A stretch of DNA of 64,000 nucleotides from Paramylibacter kogurei (GCF_002742285.1 NZ_MDGM01000012.1:868001-932000); one strand, 5' to 3'. Positions 27,975-40,374 are shown, counted from the stretch's first letter. Notes: a model not told the origin generated them from the letters alone. Numbers and translations are program-made.

Positions 27975-28778
27975 ATGGCAATTGACCCTAGCGCAAAAAT
28001 CCATCCCAGCGCGGTCATCGCAGATGGCGCAACCATTGGTGCAAACGCAACCATTGGCCCGTTTTGCGTCGTCGGTGAAGAAGTAACATTGGCAAATGAC
28101 GTCGAATTAAAATCCCATGTGGTTGTTGAAGGTTGGACAGATGTGGGCGAGGGAACGGTAATTTTCCCATTCGCATCAATCGGTCATATTCCACAGGATC
28201 TTAAATTTGGTGGCGAGCGCACAAAATTGGAAATCGGTGCGCGCAATCGTATTCGTGAACATGTCACAATGAACCCTGGCACCACCGGTGGCGGTGGTTT
28301 GACCAAGGTCGGTGATGATGGGCTTTATATGATGTCGGTGCATGTTGGGCATGACTGTATCGTTGGCAACAACGTGATTTTGGCGAATAATGCGTCGCTT
28401 GGTGGGCATTGTATTATCGAGGATAACGTTGTGATCGGCGCCCTTGCGGGTGTGCATCAATTCTGTCGCGTTGGGCGCGGTGCCATGATTGGCGGATTGG
28501 CCGCTGTGGTGGCTGATGTTATTCCGTTTGGCACGGTTATGGGTGATCGCGCGGATTTGCACGGCCTTAACTTAACGGGTCTGAAACGACGCGGTGTCAG
28601 CCGTGCAGAAATTTCAGGTCTTCGCGCTGCATTCAAAGAACTTTTTGCAACTGGCGGAAGCTTGAAAGAACGCGCAGCTGTGATGCAAGGCGAAACAGAT
28701 AACCCATGGGTGAAAGAGGTAGTTGATTTCATCCTCTCGGAATCTAGCCGCTCAATCTCTACCGTGAACCACGGATAG
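27975..28778 (+). CDS. lpxA: UDP-N-acetylglucosamine acyltransferase
   Basis: First lipid A step: 3-O-acylation of UDP-GlcNAc. 267 residues of hexapeptide left-handed helix (IHPSAVIADGATIGANATIGPF, VGHDCIVGNNVILANN with the predicted catalytic His, NVVIGALAGVHQFCRVG) and a helical C-terminal domain. Starts five bases after fabZ. Confidence 0.97.
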   Translation: MAIDPSAKIHPSAVIADGATIGANATIGPFCVVGEEVTLANDVELKSHVVVEGWTDVGEGTVIFPFASIGHIPQDLKFGGERTKLEIGARNRIREHVTMNPGTTGGGGLTKVGDDGLYMMSVHVGHDCIVGNNVILANNASLGGHCIIEDNVVIGALAGVHQFCRVGRGAMIGGLAAVVADVIPFGTVMGDRADLHGLNLTGLKRRGVSRAEISGLRAAFKELFATGGSLKERAAVMQGETDNPWVKEVVDFILSESSRSISTVNHG

Positions 28779-28782
28779 CGTC

Positions 28783-29628
28783 ATGATGGCCGCGCAACAA
28801 AACGGGCTTGCTATAATCGCAGGGCGCGGCGATTTACCAAAATTATTGGCCGAGGAATGTGCGCGGCGCAACGAACCCTATCTGGTGATTGGGTTTGGGA
28901 ATGCTGCGTTAAAATGGGCCGTGGATCACCCGTTTGAAACAGCCCAATTTGAAAAGGCTGGCGCGTTATTTGACACCATTCGCAATGCAGGTTGCACCCG
29001 CGTTGTCTTTGCAGGTAGCATGTCACGGCCCAGTTTGAACCCGTTAAAATACGACTGGAAATTTACCAAACTTGCACCGCGATTGCTTAAATCACTTGGC
29101 GCTGGCGACGATGAAACTTTGCGTACAATTGCAAGTGTATTTAACGAAGAAGGTTTTGAAATTATCGGTGCGGATAGCATTTTGGAAAACCTTGTTGCAA
29201 AACGTGGCATTCCGTCCAAACGTCAGCCCAGCGAAATTGATCGAACCGATGCCAATCGTGCCCGTGAGATTGTAACGCAACTTGGCCAAGTTGACGTCGG
29301 GCAGGGGTGTGTTGTGGCAAACGGGATATGCTTGGCACTTGAAACCATCCAAGGCACAGATGCCATGCTGGATTTTGTTGCACAAACTGCGGCACCTTAT
29401 CGGCACAATGCGGATGCTGGTGTGTTATTCAAGGCGCCTAAACCGCATCAGGATCGTCGCATTGATTTTCCCGCAATTGGCACCGACACAATCCACGCAG
29501 CACATCGTGCTGGTCTGAATGGCGTGGTTGTGCCCGATGGTGGGGCGCTTATCATTGATTTGCAAGAAACCGTTAAAATCGCCGATGAATTGAATCTTTT
29601 CCTTTGGATACAGGGTGGCGATGAATAA
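28783..29628 (+). CDS. lpxI: UDP-2,3-diacylglucosamine diphosphatase LpxI
   Basis: Hydrolyses UDP-2,3-diacylglucosamine to lipid X and UMP. LpxI (formerly DUF1009) replaces LpxH in most alphaproteobacteria. The 281-residue protein has GLAIIAGRGDLPKLLAEEC at the start and the C-terminal segment with GVLFKAPKPHQDRRIDFPAIGTDT and DGGALIID. It lies exactly between lpxA and lpxB and overlaps lpxB by 8 bases. Confidence 0.94.
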   Translation: MMAAQQNGLAIIAGRGDLPKLLAEECARRNEPYLVIGFGNAALKWAVDHPFETAQFEKAGALFDTIRNAGCTRVVFAGSMSRPSLNPLKYDWKFTKLAPRLLKSLGAGDDETLRTIASVFNEEGFEIIGADSILENLVAKRGIPSKRQPSEIDRTDANRAREIVTQLGQVDVGQGCVVANGICLALETIQGTDAMLDFVAQTAAPYRHNADAGVLFKAPKPHQDRRIDFPAIGTDTIHAAHRAGLNGVVVPDGGALIIDLQETVKIADELNLFLWIQGGDE

Positions 29629-30799
29629 ACCGTTAAACCTGTTCATTCTCGCGGGCGAGGCATCAGGCGACAAACTTGGTGGTGCCTTGATGCAGGGGCT
29701 AAACACGCTTTATGACGGCGACATCACTTATCGCGGTGTTGGCGGTGATCAGATGATCGCCAATGGTTTGCCCACCCTGTTTGATATGTCCGACCTTTCC
29801 GTCATGGGGTTGGTTGAAATTTTACCCAAAATCCCAAAACTATTATCGCGGGTAAAAACCACAGCGCGCGCCGCAATCGCCCAAAAACCCGATGCGATCA
29901 TCACAATCGACAGCCCAGATTTTTGTTTCCGCGTTGTCGCAAAGGTTAAAGAAACCTATCCAGACATTCCCGTAATTCATTACGTTGCACCATCTGTTTG
30001 GGCTTGGCGCCCTGAACGTGCTCAAAAAATGGCGCGATATGTCGATCATGTTCTTGCATTATTGCCATTCGAACCCCCGTATATGATTGATGCGGGTATG
30101 ACTTGTGATTTCGTCGGGCATCCCGCGGCATTTGACCCGCCCTTGGATGCGGCGGCCCTTGGCGCGATGAAGCAACAATTGGGATTGGAAGGTCCGGTTA
30201 TCACGCTATTACCTGGGTCGCGGGCTGGTGAAATCAAACGGATGATGCCAATTTTTCGCCAAGTTGCTAAAAATATCTCTGCAAAACACCCCGATACAAA
30301 TTTTCTGCTCCCCGTTGCACGCCCCGTTGTCAAACAGGTGCAACGCGCCGTGGCCAATTGGGCACTTCCGGTAAAGCTATTGTTGCCACAAGCCGATGCA
30401 TCTGCGACCGAAGCTCGTAAAAACGCAGCATATGCCATCAGCGATGTTGCCCTTGCCACATCTGGCACGGTTGCATTGGAATTAGCTGCGCAAAACTGTC
30501 CGATGGTCGTGGCATATCGCGCCAATTGGGCAACAACGCGAATGGTTAAAAAACTCGCTCAAATTGATACAGCAAACCTTGTAAATATCGTCACGCAAAG
30601 CCGTGTCATTCCCGAATTCCTTTTCGAAAAATGCACAGCAGCACAATTAACCCCCGCGATAATGGCGCTTTTGGATGACAAAGCGGCACTTGGCGCACAG
30701 GAAAACGCGCTGCAAGATACTATGAAAGCATTGGGGCGCGGTGATCCAGACATGAAACTGGCCGCCGCGCGATCTGTGTTGAACAAGTTGGGCAAATAA
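29621..30799 (+). CDS. lpxB: Lipid A disaccharide synthase
   Basis: Joins lipid X and UDP-2,3-diacylglucosamine into the beta-1,6 disaccharide. 392 residues, glycosyltransferase family 19: AGEASGDKLGG, GVGGDQM, DSPDFCFR, HYVAPSVWAWRPERA, LLPGSRAGEI and SGTVALE. The ATG at 29621 is preferred over a GTG six bases earlier because homologues begin close to the LFILAGEASGD strand; the overlap with lpxI suggests coupling. Confidence 0.97.
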   Translation: MNKPLNLFILAGEASGDKLGGALMQGLNTLYDGDITYRGVGGDQMIANGLPTLFDMSDLSVMGLVEILPKIPKLLSRVKTTARAAIAQKPDAIITIDSPDFCFRVVAKVKETYPDIPVIHYVAPSVWAWRPERAQKMARYVDHVLALLPFEPPYMIDAGMTCDFVGHPAAFDPPLDAAALGAMKQQLGLEGPVITLLPGSRAGEIKRMMPIFRQVAKNISAKHPDTNFLLPVARPVVKQVQRAVANWALPVKLLLPQADASATEARKNAAYAISDVALATSGTVALELAAQNCPMVVAYRANWATTRMVKKLAQIDTANLVNIVTQSRVIPEFLFEKCTAAQLTPAIMALLDDKAALGAQENALQDTMKALGRGDPDMKLAAARSVLNKLGK

Positions 30800-31075
30800 A
30801 TGGTGTTCAAAGGAAATCTGGATATTGATCCGCGTGGCATGATTTATGAATCATTTCGCATTGAAAATATCACAATCGAAGAATGCCGCGTCATTTTCCT
30901 TGATTGGGCTATGTTCGCCCCTGCGGGTGATATGTCTGAACAGCTTTCGCAATTTATCACGGAATATGGTGACGCTTATGCCGAACACCCAATGATGACA
31001 GTCATCAAAGAAGGTTTGGAAAAAACACCTCAAAAACGCCGCCGTGGTGGTCGAATGGGGCGGCGCAATTCCTAG
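30800..31075 (+). CDS. Small protein downstream of lpxB, unknown function
   Basis: 91 residues, starting immediately after the lpxB stop with no spacer. It has a mixed, soluble composition (SFRIENITIEECRVIFLDWAMFAPAGD, then an acidic helix SEQLSQFITEYGDAY) and a strongly basic tail, KRRRGGRMGRR. No signal or membrane segment. I do not recognise the family. The tight junction suggests coupling to lpxB; the basic tail could contact nucleic acid or the inner membrane surface. Confidence 0.7.
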   Translation: MVFKGNLDIDPRGMIYESFRIENITIEECRVIFLDWAMFAPAGDMSEQLSQFITEYGDAYAEHPMMTVIKEGLEKTPQKRRRGGRMGRRNS

Positions 31076-31088
31076 CGCCACGCCCATC

Positions 31089-31108
31089 TCCATTTTGTCT
31101 AAATATCC
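31089..31108 (-). repeat. 20-bp intergenic motif, copy 1
   Basis: On the minus strand this reads GGATATTTAGACAAAATGGA. The same motif appears at 41541, 55855 and, more weakly, 59628. This copy lies between the converging ends of the small lpxB-linked gene and the M20 peptidase gene. Confidence 0.65.
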
Positions 31109-31144
31109 AAATCAACAGCGCGTCAAAACGTAACGACGGTAAGA

Positions 31145-32518
31145 TTAGTTCAACGCTGCCAAAATACGCACCCAGCTTCGGATACCCTTGTGAAATGATC
31201 GCAGGTCATATTTTTCATTGGGTGAATGAATGCTGTCATCATCTTGGGCAAACCCGATCAGCATGGATTGAGTGCCGATGATGTCTTGAAAATGCCCCGC
31301 AATCGGGATGGAGCCGCCACAGCCAACAAACACGCCTTCATTTTCCCATTCATCAGATAATGCACCGCGTGCCTGTTCAAATGCGGGGTGATCGATTGCC
31401 ATGCTTGATGCGCCAGAATTGCCATGTCCGTGAAATTCCACGCTGCAATCTTCGGGCAGAAAACTTTCAATATGTGCGCGAAAGGCATCGCGAATTTTGA
31501 CAGGGTCTTGTTGCCCGACTAAACGAAAGCTTACCTTTGCGCTGGCTTGTGCGGGCAGGACGGTTTTGAAACCTTCGCCTGTGTATCCACCCCAAATGCC
31601 GTTCACCTCGGCTGTTGGGCGCGACCATAACATTTCCAAAACGCTGCGACCATTTTCGCCAGCAGGTTTGGATAAACCAACATCACCCAAAAAACGTGCC
31701 TCGTCAAAATCAAGGTTTTTCCATTGTTCGGCGATCTGCGCGGGCAATTCTGGAACACCGTCATAAAAACCATCGAGCGTTACGCGCCCCGTATCATCAT
31801 GCAACGCGCCAAGTGCGCGGGTTAACACACGAATTGGATTGATGGACGGGCCGCCATACATGCCTGAATGCAAATCTTTGCTTGGGCCCTTGATGGTGAT
31901 TTGTTCACCAACCAAACCACGCAACATGGTGACGATGGATGGTGTGTTGGGTTCCACCATGCCTGTGTCACAAATCAATGCGACGTCGGATTTTAGCTCT
32001 GCGGCGTTTTCCTTCATGAATGGCACCAATGATGGTGAACCGCTTTCTTCTTCGCCTTCGAAAAAGATCGACACATTTGTTGGCAATGATCCTGTTGCGG
32101 CTTTCCAAGCGCGACAAGCCTCGACAAATGTCATTAACTGGCCTTTGTCATCGGATGAACCGCGCCCGCGAATAACCTTGCCATTTGGGGTATCTTCAAC
32201 GCGCGCATCAAAGGGCGGATTATCCCACAATTCCAACGGATCAACGGGTTGCACATCGTAATGGCCGTAAAACATCACATGTGTTCCATCGGTTTTATCG
32301 TTATGTGCAATCACCATCGGATGCCCAGGTGTTTCGCGTTTGCTGGCTTCAAAACCAATGGATTTCAAATCATCCACCAACCAATCCGCGGCGCGATTAC
32401 ATTCAGCGGCATAGGCTGGATCGGTTGAAATGCTTTCAATTTTAAGCAATTCGATCAAGCGGGCGAGCGCGTTGTCTTGATCGGCATCAACATGCGCAAG
32501 AACTTTATCCAAAGACAT
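31145..32518 (-). CDS. M20 family metallopeptidase (dipeptidase-like)
   Basis: A 457-residue cytosolic zinc peptidase of the M20/M25/M40 family. Metal ligands are seen in VMFYGHYDVQP (His, Asp), RGSSDDKGQ (bridging Asp), the catalytic FEGEEESGSP and a late His in DDSIHSPNEKYD. The dimerisation (lid) domain lies at about 195-350. Substrate probably short peptides; not decidable from the sequence. Divergent from the M23 gene across 80 bp. Confidence 0.9.
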   Translation of the reverse strand: MSLDKVLAHVDADQDNALARLIELLKIESISTDPAYAAECNRAADWLVDDLKSIGFEASKRETPGHPMVIAHNDKTDGTHVMFYGHYDVQPVDPLELWDNPPFDARVEDTPNGKVIRGRGSSDDKGQLMTFVEACRAWKAATGSLPTNVSIFFEGEEESGSPSLVPFMKENAAELKSDVALICDTGMVEPNTPSIVTMLRGLVGEQITIKGPSKDLHSGMYGGPSINPIRVLTRALGALHDDTGRVTLDGFYDGVPELPAQIAEQWKNLDFDEARFLGDVGLSKPAGENGRSVLEMLWSRPTAEVNGIWGGYTGEGFKTVLPAQASAKVSFRLVGQQDPVKIRDAFRAHIESFLPEDCSVEFHGHGNSGASSMAIDHPAFEQARGALSDEWENEGVFVGCGGSIPIAGHFQDIIGTQSMLIGFAQDDDSIHSPNEKYDLRSFHKGIRSWVRILAALN

Positions 32519-32598
32519 TTTTTTGGCCTTTCTGGGTAAAACCGTTAAACTGGATTACGGGCATAACACACCCTGTAGATCAAAATGAAAAGACCAAA

Positions 32599-33588
32599 AT
32601 GAAAATAGTTTCGATGATTTCTGCGTTGTTCGTCTGCTTGGCACATAATGGCTATGCCAATGATATTGCATTGCAATTCCCGCTTGATTGCACGCTGGGT
32701 CAGGATTGTTTTGTACAACAATTCATGGATCATGATGATACGAATGACGCACGTGATTTTACCTGTGGCCATGCCACATATGATGGGCACAAGGGTACGG
32801 ATTTTCGGATCAAGGATTTGGCCGCAATGAAACGCGGGGTGCCCGTCTTGGCGGTGGCTGATGGTCAGATCGTAGCACTTCGCGATGATATGGCGGATCA
32901 ACTATGGACGACACCCGAACAAAAGGCTGCGATCAAGGGGCGCGAATGTGGTAATGGCTTGGTTATTCAACACGCCAATGGATACCAATCGCAATATTGC
33001 CATATGCGATTGAACAGTATCACCGTCGCCAACAAGGATATGGTCAAGGCGGGTGATATTTTGGGCATGGTGGGCGCATCGGGTAACACGCAATTTCCAC
33101 ATCTTCATATCACCATGCGCAAAGCGCGCCGCGTGATTGATCCGTTTTTCATTGATGAAAATGAAAGCTGTGCATTTGATCCCGACAATACATTATGGAA
33201 TGACGATTTTCTGGATCAGTTTAACCCTCAAATCACTCAAATTTTTGCAACAGGATTTGCGCCAAATGTGGTCGAAATCAAAGATGTGCAAGACGCGCGT
33301 TTTACCAATTTTACGCCCCAAGCAGATGATCCCGCCTTGGTTGCATATGCAACCGCAATTAACATGAAGAAGGGCGATGTCTTTCACATCAAATTTATTG
33401 GCCCCAATGGTGTGATTGCAAATACGAAAACTGATCCGCTGGATCGGGCGAAATCGCGTTATTTGCGTTTTGCGGGCAAAAAGAAACCCGATGGCGGTTG
33501 GCCATCGGGCGAATATAATGCGGTTTTCACCGTTTTGCGTAATGATAAGGTGATCGAAATCGAAATGATAAAGACGCAAATACGCTAA
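32599..33588 (+). CDS. M23 family peptidase (LytM-like), exported
   Basis: 329 residues with a signal peptide (about 1-20, ending GYA). The M23 domain has the zinc motif HKGTDFR, PVLAVADGQIVAL, GNGLVIQHANGYQSQYCHM and FPHLHIT, an intact lysostaphin-type set, so it is probably an active murein endopeptidase. Several cysteines in the N-terminal part may form disulfides. The C-terminal 130 residues (from about 200) show no motif I know. Converges on mnmA with one base between stops. Confidence 0.9.
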   Translation: MKIVSMISALFVCLAHNGYANDIALQFPLDCTLGQDCFVQQFMDHDDTNDARDFTCGHATYDGHKGTDFRIKDLAAMKRGVPVLAVADGQIVALRDDMADQLWTTPEQKAAIKGRECGNGLVIQHANGYQSQYCHMRLNSITVANKDMVKAGDILGMVGASGNTQFPHLHITMRKARRVIDPFFIDENESCAFDPDNTLWNDDFLDQFNPQITQIFATGFAPNVVEIKDVQDARFTNFTPQADDPALVAYATAINMKKGDVFHIKFIGPNGVIANTKTDPLDRAKSRYLRFAGKKKPDGGWPSGEYNAVFTVLRNDKVIEIEMIKTQIR

Positions 33589-33589
33589 C

Positions 33590-34729
33590 TCATCCGCGAT
33601 AAATCCAGCCACCACCAAAAATGCGCGTACCATCGGCGTCGTAAAACACACATGCTTGGCCCGGTGCGACACCTTCTTCGGCTGCGATCAATTCAACGGT
33701 TGCGGTTGTTGGCCCCGTTGGGCGAATAATTGCATCACGCGGCGCACGCGTTGAACGCACACGCACGGCGACAGTGCGTTCAGATACCGCATCGAACGGC
33801 TCATCGCCCAGCCAGTTAACCTCGCGAATTGGAAATGTGGTGGTGGCGAGCGCGGATTTTGGCCCGACAATCACATGGCGTTTGTCCGCATCCAGTTTTA
33901 CTACATATAACGGTTCACGCCCACCAATACCCAACCCGCGGCGTTGGCCGACGGTGTAATTGATAATGCCCTTGTGTTCGCCCAATACTGACCCATCCAG
34001 ATGCACAATTTCACCTGGGCTGGCTGCCTCTGGGCGCAGCTTTTCGATAACGGCGGCATATGATCCGTTTGGCACGAAACATATGTCTTGGCTATCTGGT
34101 TTATCCGCCACGGGCAGGCCGAATTTTTTCGCTAATTCACGCGTTTCCGCCTTGGATTTCAAATGTCCCAGCGGAAAGCGTAGGTAATCCAATTGATCCT
34201 GCGTTGTGGAAAATAGGAAATAGCTTTGATCGCGATCGCCATCGGCGGCCTTGTGCAATTCCGCTTTTTGATCACCCATAAAGCGTTGGATATAATGACC
34301 CGTTGCCATGCAATCGGCATCCAAATCCTTGGCCGTTTCCAACAGGTCGCGAAATTTTACGCGCTCGTTACAGCGGATACAGGGCACAGGCGTTGCACCA
34401 GCCAAATAACTGTCTGCAAATTCATCAATTACCGCGTCTTTGAATTTATTTTCGTAATCCAAAACGTAATGGGGGAAATCCATTTCCTCGGCCACGCGGC
34501 GCGCATCGTGAATATCGCGCCCCGCACAACAGGCACCTTTTTTGGCCAATGCCGCACCGTGATCGTATAATTGTAAGGTGACGCCAACAACGTCATAGCC
34601 TTCTGATTTTAGCTGCGCTGCCACAACCGAACTATCCACGCCGCCCGACATTGCGACAAGCACGCGTGTATCTGCTGGGTCTTTGGCAAAGCCCATGGAA
34701 TTTAGTTTTTGTGGTGTATCTAGCGCCAT
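33590..34729 (-). CDS. mnmA: tRNA-specific 2-thiouridylase
   Basis: Thiolates U34 of tRNAs for Lys, Glu and Gln. 379 residues with the PP-loop [15 protein letters not shown], catalytic cysteines in [10 protein letters not shown] and [19 protein letters not shown] and the C-terminal barrel. The ATG at 34729 has a perfect AGGAGG five bases upstream, which decides the start over the neighbouring GTG. Confidence 0.97.
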   Translation of the reverse strand: MALDTPQKLNSMGFAKDPADTRVLVAMSGGVDSSVVAAQLKSEGYDVVGVTLQLYDHGAALAKKGACCAGRDIHDARRVAEEMDFPHYVLDYENKFKDAVIDEFADSYLAGATPVPCIRCNERVKFRDLLETAKDLDADCMATGHYIQRFMGDQKAELHKAADGDRDQSYFLFSTTQDQLDYLRFPLGHLKSKAETRELAKKFGLPVADKPDSQDICFVPNGSYAAVIEKLRPEAASPGEIVHLDGSVLGEHKGIINYTVGQRRGLGIGGREPLYVVKLDADKRHVIVGPKSALATTTFPIREVNWLGDEPFDAVSERTVAVRVRSTRAPRDAIIRPTGPTTATVELIAAEEGVAPGQACVFYDADGTRIFGGGWIYRG

Positions 34730-34844
34730 CACGGCCTCCTAATACGCAGCAATATAATAAAACCTTAGACACTAACAAGGTTCAGTTTCACGCCTGCTTA
34801 ACCTTCCACTGCAAAAAAGACCATGCGGTAACAAGGAAGTGTTA

Positions 34845-35120
34845 ATGTTTACGAAAAAAGAAATCGGCCCGATCGAGGTGTCTTTGCCCGATGGCAGTAA
34901 ACTCAATCGTTCCGATCTTCCAGCAAAAGATACAAAACGTTGGGTGGCGCGATTGAAATTGGTGATCGTACAGGCGGTTGTGCATGGATTGATAACCCAT
35001 GAAGAGGCATGCGAAATCTATGCGCTTTCATCAGAAGAGCTTGAATCATGGATACTATTGTCAGAAAAAGATGGTTCTATCGCCCTAAAGGCGACCGCAT
35101 TAAAGGAATATCGCCATTAG
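34845..35120 (+). CDS. sciP: CtrA inhibitor SciP (DUF1153 family)
   Basis: 91 residues with a helix-turn-helix: MFTKKEIGPIEVSLPDGSKLNRSDLP, then KRWVARLKLVIVQAVVHGLITHEEACEIY and LSSEELESWI. This is the DUF1153 family; in Caulobacter the member SciP binds CtrA and blocks transcription from CtrA-activated promoters in G1. AAGGAAG precedes the ATG at 34845. The next gene is ctrA itself, 112 bases downstream. Confidence 0.92.
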   Translation: MFTKKEIGPIEVSLPDGSKLNRSDLPAKDTKRWVARLKLVIVQAVVHGLITHEEACEIYALSSEELESWILLSEKDGSIALKATALKEYRH

Positions 35121-35162
35121 CGGGTTGTGTCTACACATATTTGTTAATATTCTTAAGGTTGA

Positions 35163-35178
35163 GTAACCAATGATTAAC
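35163..35178 (+). promoter_or_regulatory. Near-consensus CtrA box before ctrA
   Basis: GTAA-N7-TTAAC against the known CtrA site TTAA-N7-TTAAC (one mismatch), 55 bases before the ctrA start. It would fit autoregulation as known in Caulobacter. Confidence 0.4.
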
Positions 35179-35232
35179 CATTTTTCTCGATGTTGTGTGG
35201 AATTGGTTTACTAGGACTTGGAGAAGTTACGA

Positions 35233-35946
35233 ATGCGAATACTTTTGGTAGAGGACGATCCAACAACGTCCAAAAGCATCGAATTGATGCTGACCCATGC
35301 AAACTTCAATGTGTATGCAACGGATATGGGCGAAGAGGGCATCGATCTGGCCAAACTTTATGATTACGACATCATTTTGCTAGATATCAATTTGCCCGAC
35401 ATGAATGGACATGAAGTGCTACGCCAATTGCGTGTGGCAAAGGTAAATACGCCGATTTTGATCTTGTCTGGCAATGATGGTGCCGAAGACAAAGTCAAAG
35501 GATTTGGTTCTGGTGCTGATGATTATCTGACCAAACCGTTCCACCGCGAAGAATTGGTCGCGCGTATCCACGCAATCGTGCGCCGATCAAAGGGACACGC
35601 GCAATCTAAAATTGAAACGGGTGATCTCACCGTGAATTTGGATGCGAAAACTGTTGATGTGCATGGTGAACCGGTACATTTGACGGGCAAAGAATATCAA
35701 ATGTTGGAATTGCTGTCTCTGCGCAAGGGAACAACATTAACCAAAGAAATGTTTTTGAACCACCTTTATGGTGGCATGGATGAACCCGAATTGAAAATCA
35801 TTGATGTTTTCATTTGTAAGCTACGTAAAAAATTGTCAGAGGCTACAAATGGCGCAAATTACATCGAAACGGTGTGGGGGCGTGGCTATGTATTGCGTGA
35901 CCCGCGTGAAACCCAAACGGGTGAACCGATGGTTGCCAGCGCATAA
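35233..35946 (+). CDS. ctrA: Cell cycle response regulator CtrA
   Basis: 237 residues, OmpR family: receiver domain with acidic pocket ED (7-9), phosphoacceptor Asp 51 and Lys 101, and a winged-helix domain. The C-terminal half, from [20 protein letters not shown] through [22 protein letters not shown] to [10 protein letters not shown], agrees almost residue for residue with Caulobacter CtrA as I recall it. CtrA is the master regulator of cell cycle genes in Caulobacter and of motility and gene transfer agents in Rhodobacterales. The ATG at 35233 has GGAG upstream. Confidence 0.97.
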   Translation: MRILLVEDDPTTSKSIELMLTHANFNVYATDMGEEGIDLAKLYDYDIILLDINLPDMNGHEVLRQLRVAKVNTPILILSGNDGAEDKVKGFGSGADDYLTKPFHREELVARIHAIVRRSKGHAQSKIETGDLTVNLDAKTVDVHGEPVHLTGKEYQMLELLSLRKGTTLTKEMFLNHLYGGMDEPELKIIDVFICKLRKKLSEATNGANYIETVWGRGYVLRDPRETQTGEPMVASA

Positions 35947-35989
35947 CGCGGTTCGCATTTCACTGGACGCATCACATAAATCAACGTAA

Positions 35990-38152
<2,163 letters not shown>

Positions 38153-38165
38153 GCATACTAGCCCC

Positions 38166-40256
38166 ATGAGCACACGGCCCGAAATTCTGTTCCCATTTTT
38201 CACCGCGCTGACGGGGTTAACAGGCGTGGGGCCAAAAACGGCACAGAATTTGTCAAAAATTGCGATTGAACGGCCAAAGGATCTGATTTTCACGCTGCCA
38301 CAATCGCTTGTAAATCGTGAACCACGCGAAACAATTCAAGGTGCTGTGTTTCCATCCATTGTAACGGTCGAAGTTTTGATCGGGGATCACAAGCCAAACA
38401 CCGCAAAAGGGCGGCCCTATCGTGTGACGGTATCAGATGCCAAAACCAGTTTTCAACTGGTGTTTTTCCATGCCCGCGCTGATTGGTTGCGAGAACAATT
38501 GCCAACGGGTCAGCGGCGCATTGTGTCTGGCAAAGTTGAAATGTTTGATTCCATCGCGAATATGGTCCATCCCGATTACATCATTCCGGTTGGTGCAGTG
38601 CATGAAATTCCGCAACATGAACCAATTTATCCGCTAACCGCAGGGGTAACGCAAAAGACCATGCAAAAAGCGGTGACAAGTGCACTTGATCGCGTGGTCG
38701 ATTTGCCTGAATGGATTTTGCCATCCTTGGCACAAAAACACAATTGGCCAAGCTGGTCAGAGGCCGTGCGATCTGCTCATGCGCCAAAATCGAGTGCAGA
38801 TTTTGCACCAATGGCACCGGTGCGTGCACGACTTGCTTATGATGAATTATTTGCCCATCAAGTGACACTGGCTTTGGCACGTCAAAAAATGCGCCGCGCC
38901 AAAGGCATTGCCACAAAAACCACTGGAAGATTGCAAGATAAGATATTGAAATCACTTCCATTTACGCCCACGAATGCACAGCGCAGGGCCGTATCGGAAA
39001 TATTGGGCGACATGGGCGAGCCATATCGCATGAACCGACTATTGCAAGGTGATGTTGGGTCGGGCAAAACGCTTGTCGCATTTTTGGCAATGGCGGGTGT
39101 TGTGGAAACTGGTGCACAGGCGGTGATGATGGCACCAACCGAAATACTCGCGCGTCAACACTTAGAAAGCCTTCAACCATTGGCCGAACAAACGGGCATT
39201 GTGATGGAGATATTAACAGGGCGCGACAAAGGGAAAGAACGCACAGCAAAGCTCGCAGCACTTGCCGCTGGTAAAATACAAATATTGCTGGGCACCCATG
39301 CGGTGTTTCAAAAGGATGTGGAATTTCACGATCTGCGCCTTGCCATTATCGATGAACAGCATCGATTTGGCGTGCGTCAACGCATGGATTTGGGCGCCAA
39401 AGGTGCGGCCGTTGATATATTGGTCATGACAGCAACACCCATTCCGCGTTCTTTGGCATTGGCAAATTTTGGCGATATGGATGTATCGGTGTTGGATGAA
39501 AAACCAGCAGGGCGCAAACCTGTGGATACGGTTTTGGTGAATAATACGCGGCTGGATCAGATTATTGATCGGTTAAAACAAGCAACCCAAGGGGGCAAAC
39601 AGGCATATTGGGTTTGTCCATTGGTGGGGGAAAGCGAAGTAAGCGATTGGACAGCCGCCGAAGAACGATATCGTTCGTTGCGCGTCGCACTTGGCGATGA
39701 AAATGTTGGGTTGGTTCATGGCCAGATGCCCACGGCACAAAAAGACAGCGCCATGGCCGATTTTGTCGCGGGCAAAACCAAAGTATTGGTTGCCACCACG
39801 GTGATCGAAGTGGGGGTGAATGTGCCAAATGCATCCATCATGGTGATTGAGCAGGCCGAAAAATTCGGTTTGGCACAGTTACACCAATTGCGCGGCAGGG
39901 TGGGGCGTGGTTCCGAAAAATCCAGTTGTTTGCTGCTTTATGCTGGGCCGCTTGGCGCAACTGCGAAAAAGCGTTTGGAAAAGATGCGCGAAACCGAAGA
40001 TGGGTTTGAAATCGCAGAAATGGATTTAAAACTTCGCGGGGCAGGTGATGTTTTAGGGGTGCAACAATCGGGTCTGCCCCAGTTTAAAATCGCAGATATC
40101 GAGATGCAATCTGATCTGATGAAAATTGCATATGATGATGCCAGATTATTAATGACCACAGACCCAACACTGGAATCTGAACGCGGACAGGCGGTGCGGG
40201 TTCTTTTGTATTTGATGGAACGTGAGAAAGCTATTCGTTTAATATCAATAGGTTAG
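38166..40256 (+). CDS. recG: ATP-dependent DNA helicase RecG
   Basis: Remodels stalled forks and branched DNA. 696 residues: N-terminal wedge domain, then helicase motifs LLQGDVGSGKT (Walker A), MMAPTEILARQ, IIDEQHRFG, MTATPIPRSL, and in the second RecA fold ATTVIEVGVNVPNA and QLRGRVGRG. Starts 13 bases after ligA, the probable cotranscribed partner. Confidence 0.97.
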   Translation: MSTRPEILFPFFTALTGLTGVGPKTAQNLSKIAIERPKDLIFTLPQSLVNREPRETIQGAVFPSIVTVEVLIGDHKPNTAKGRPYRVTVSDAKTSFQLVFFHARADWLREQLPTGQRRIVSGKVEMFDSIANMVHPDYIIPVGAVHEIPQHEPIYPLTAGVTQKTMQKAVTSALDRVVDLPEWILPSLAQKHNWPSWSEAVRSAHAPKSSADFAPMAPVRARLAYDELFAHQVTLALARQKMRRAKGIATKTTGRLQDKILKSLPFTPTNAQRRAVSEILGDMGEPYRMNRLLQGDVGSGKTLVAFLAMAGVVETGAQAVMMAPTEILARQHLESLQPLAEQTGIVMEILTGRDKGKERTAKLAALAAGKIQILLGTHAVFQKDVEFHDLRLAIIDEQHRFGVRQRMDLGAKGAAVDILVMTATPIPRSLALANFGDMDVSVLDEKPAGRKPVDTVLVNNTRLDQIIDRLKQATQGGKQAYWVCPLVGESEVSDWTAAEERYRSLRVALGDENVGLVHGQMPTAQKDSAMADFVAGKTKVLVATTVIEVGVNVPNASIMVIEQAEKFGLAQLHQLRGRVGRGSEKSSCLLLYAGPLGATAKKRLEKMRETEDGFEIAEMDLKLRGAGDVLGVQQSGLPQFKIADIEMQSDLMKIAYDDARLLMTTDPTLESERGQAVRVLLYLMEREKAIRLISIG

Positions 40257-40374
40257 CGATAATTCTCTTTTCGTATTGTCATTTTGTTCTCTTTTGTTCC
40301 CTTTTTATTCTTTACAAAGCGTAAATAATTTGGAACAAAGAGTAAACAAATTACAGAAACGGCAGGAATATCAC

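Noticed and set aside
35144..35156. TTAA-N5-TTAA as a CtrA site
   Set aside because: Spacing is five instead of seven bases; the better candidate lies just downstream.
40286..40299. Possible LexA box GTTC-N6-GTTC
   Set aside because: The alphaproteobacterial box needs seven bases between the repeats; here there are six.
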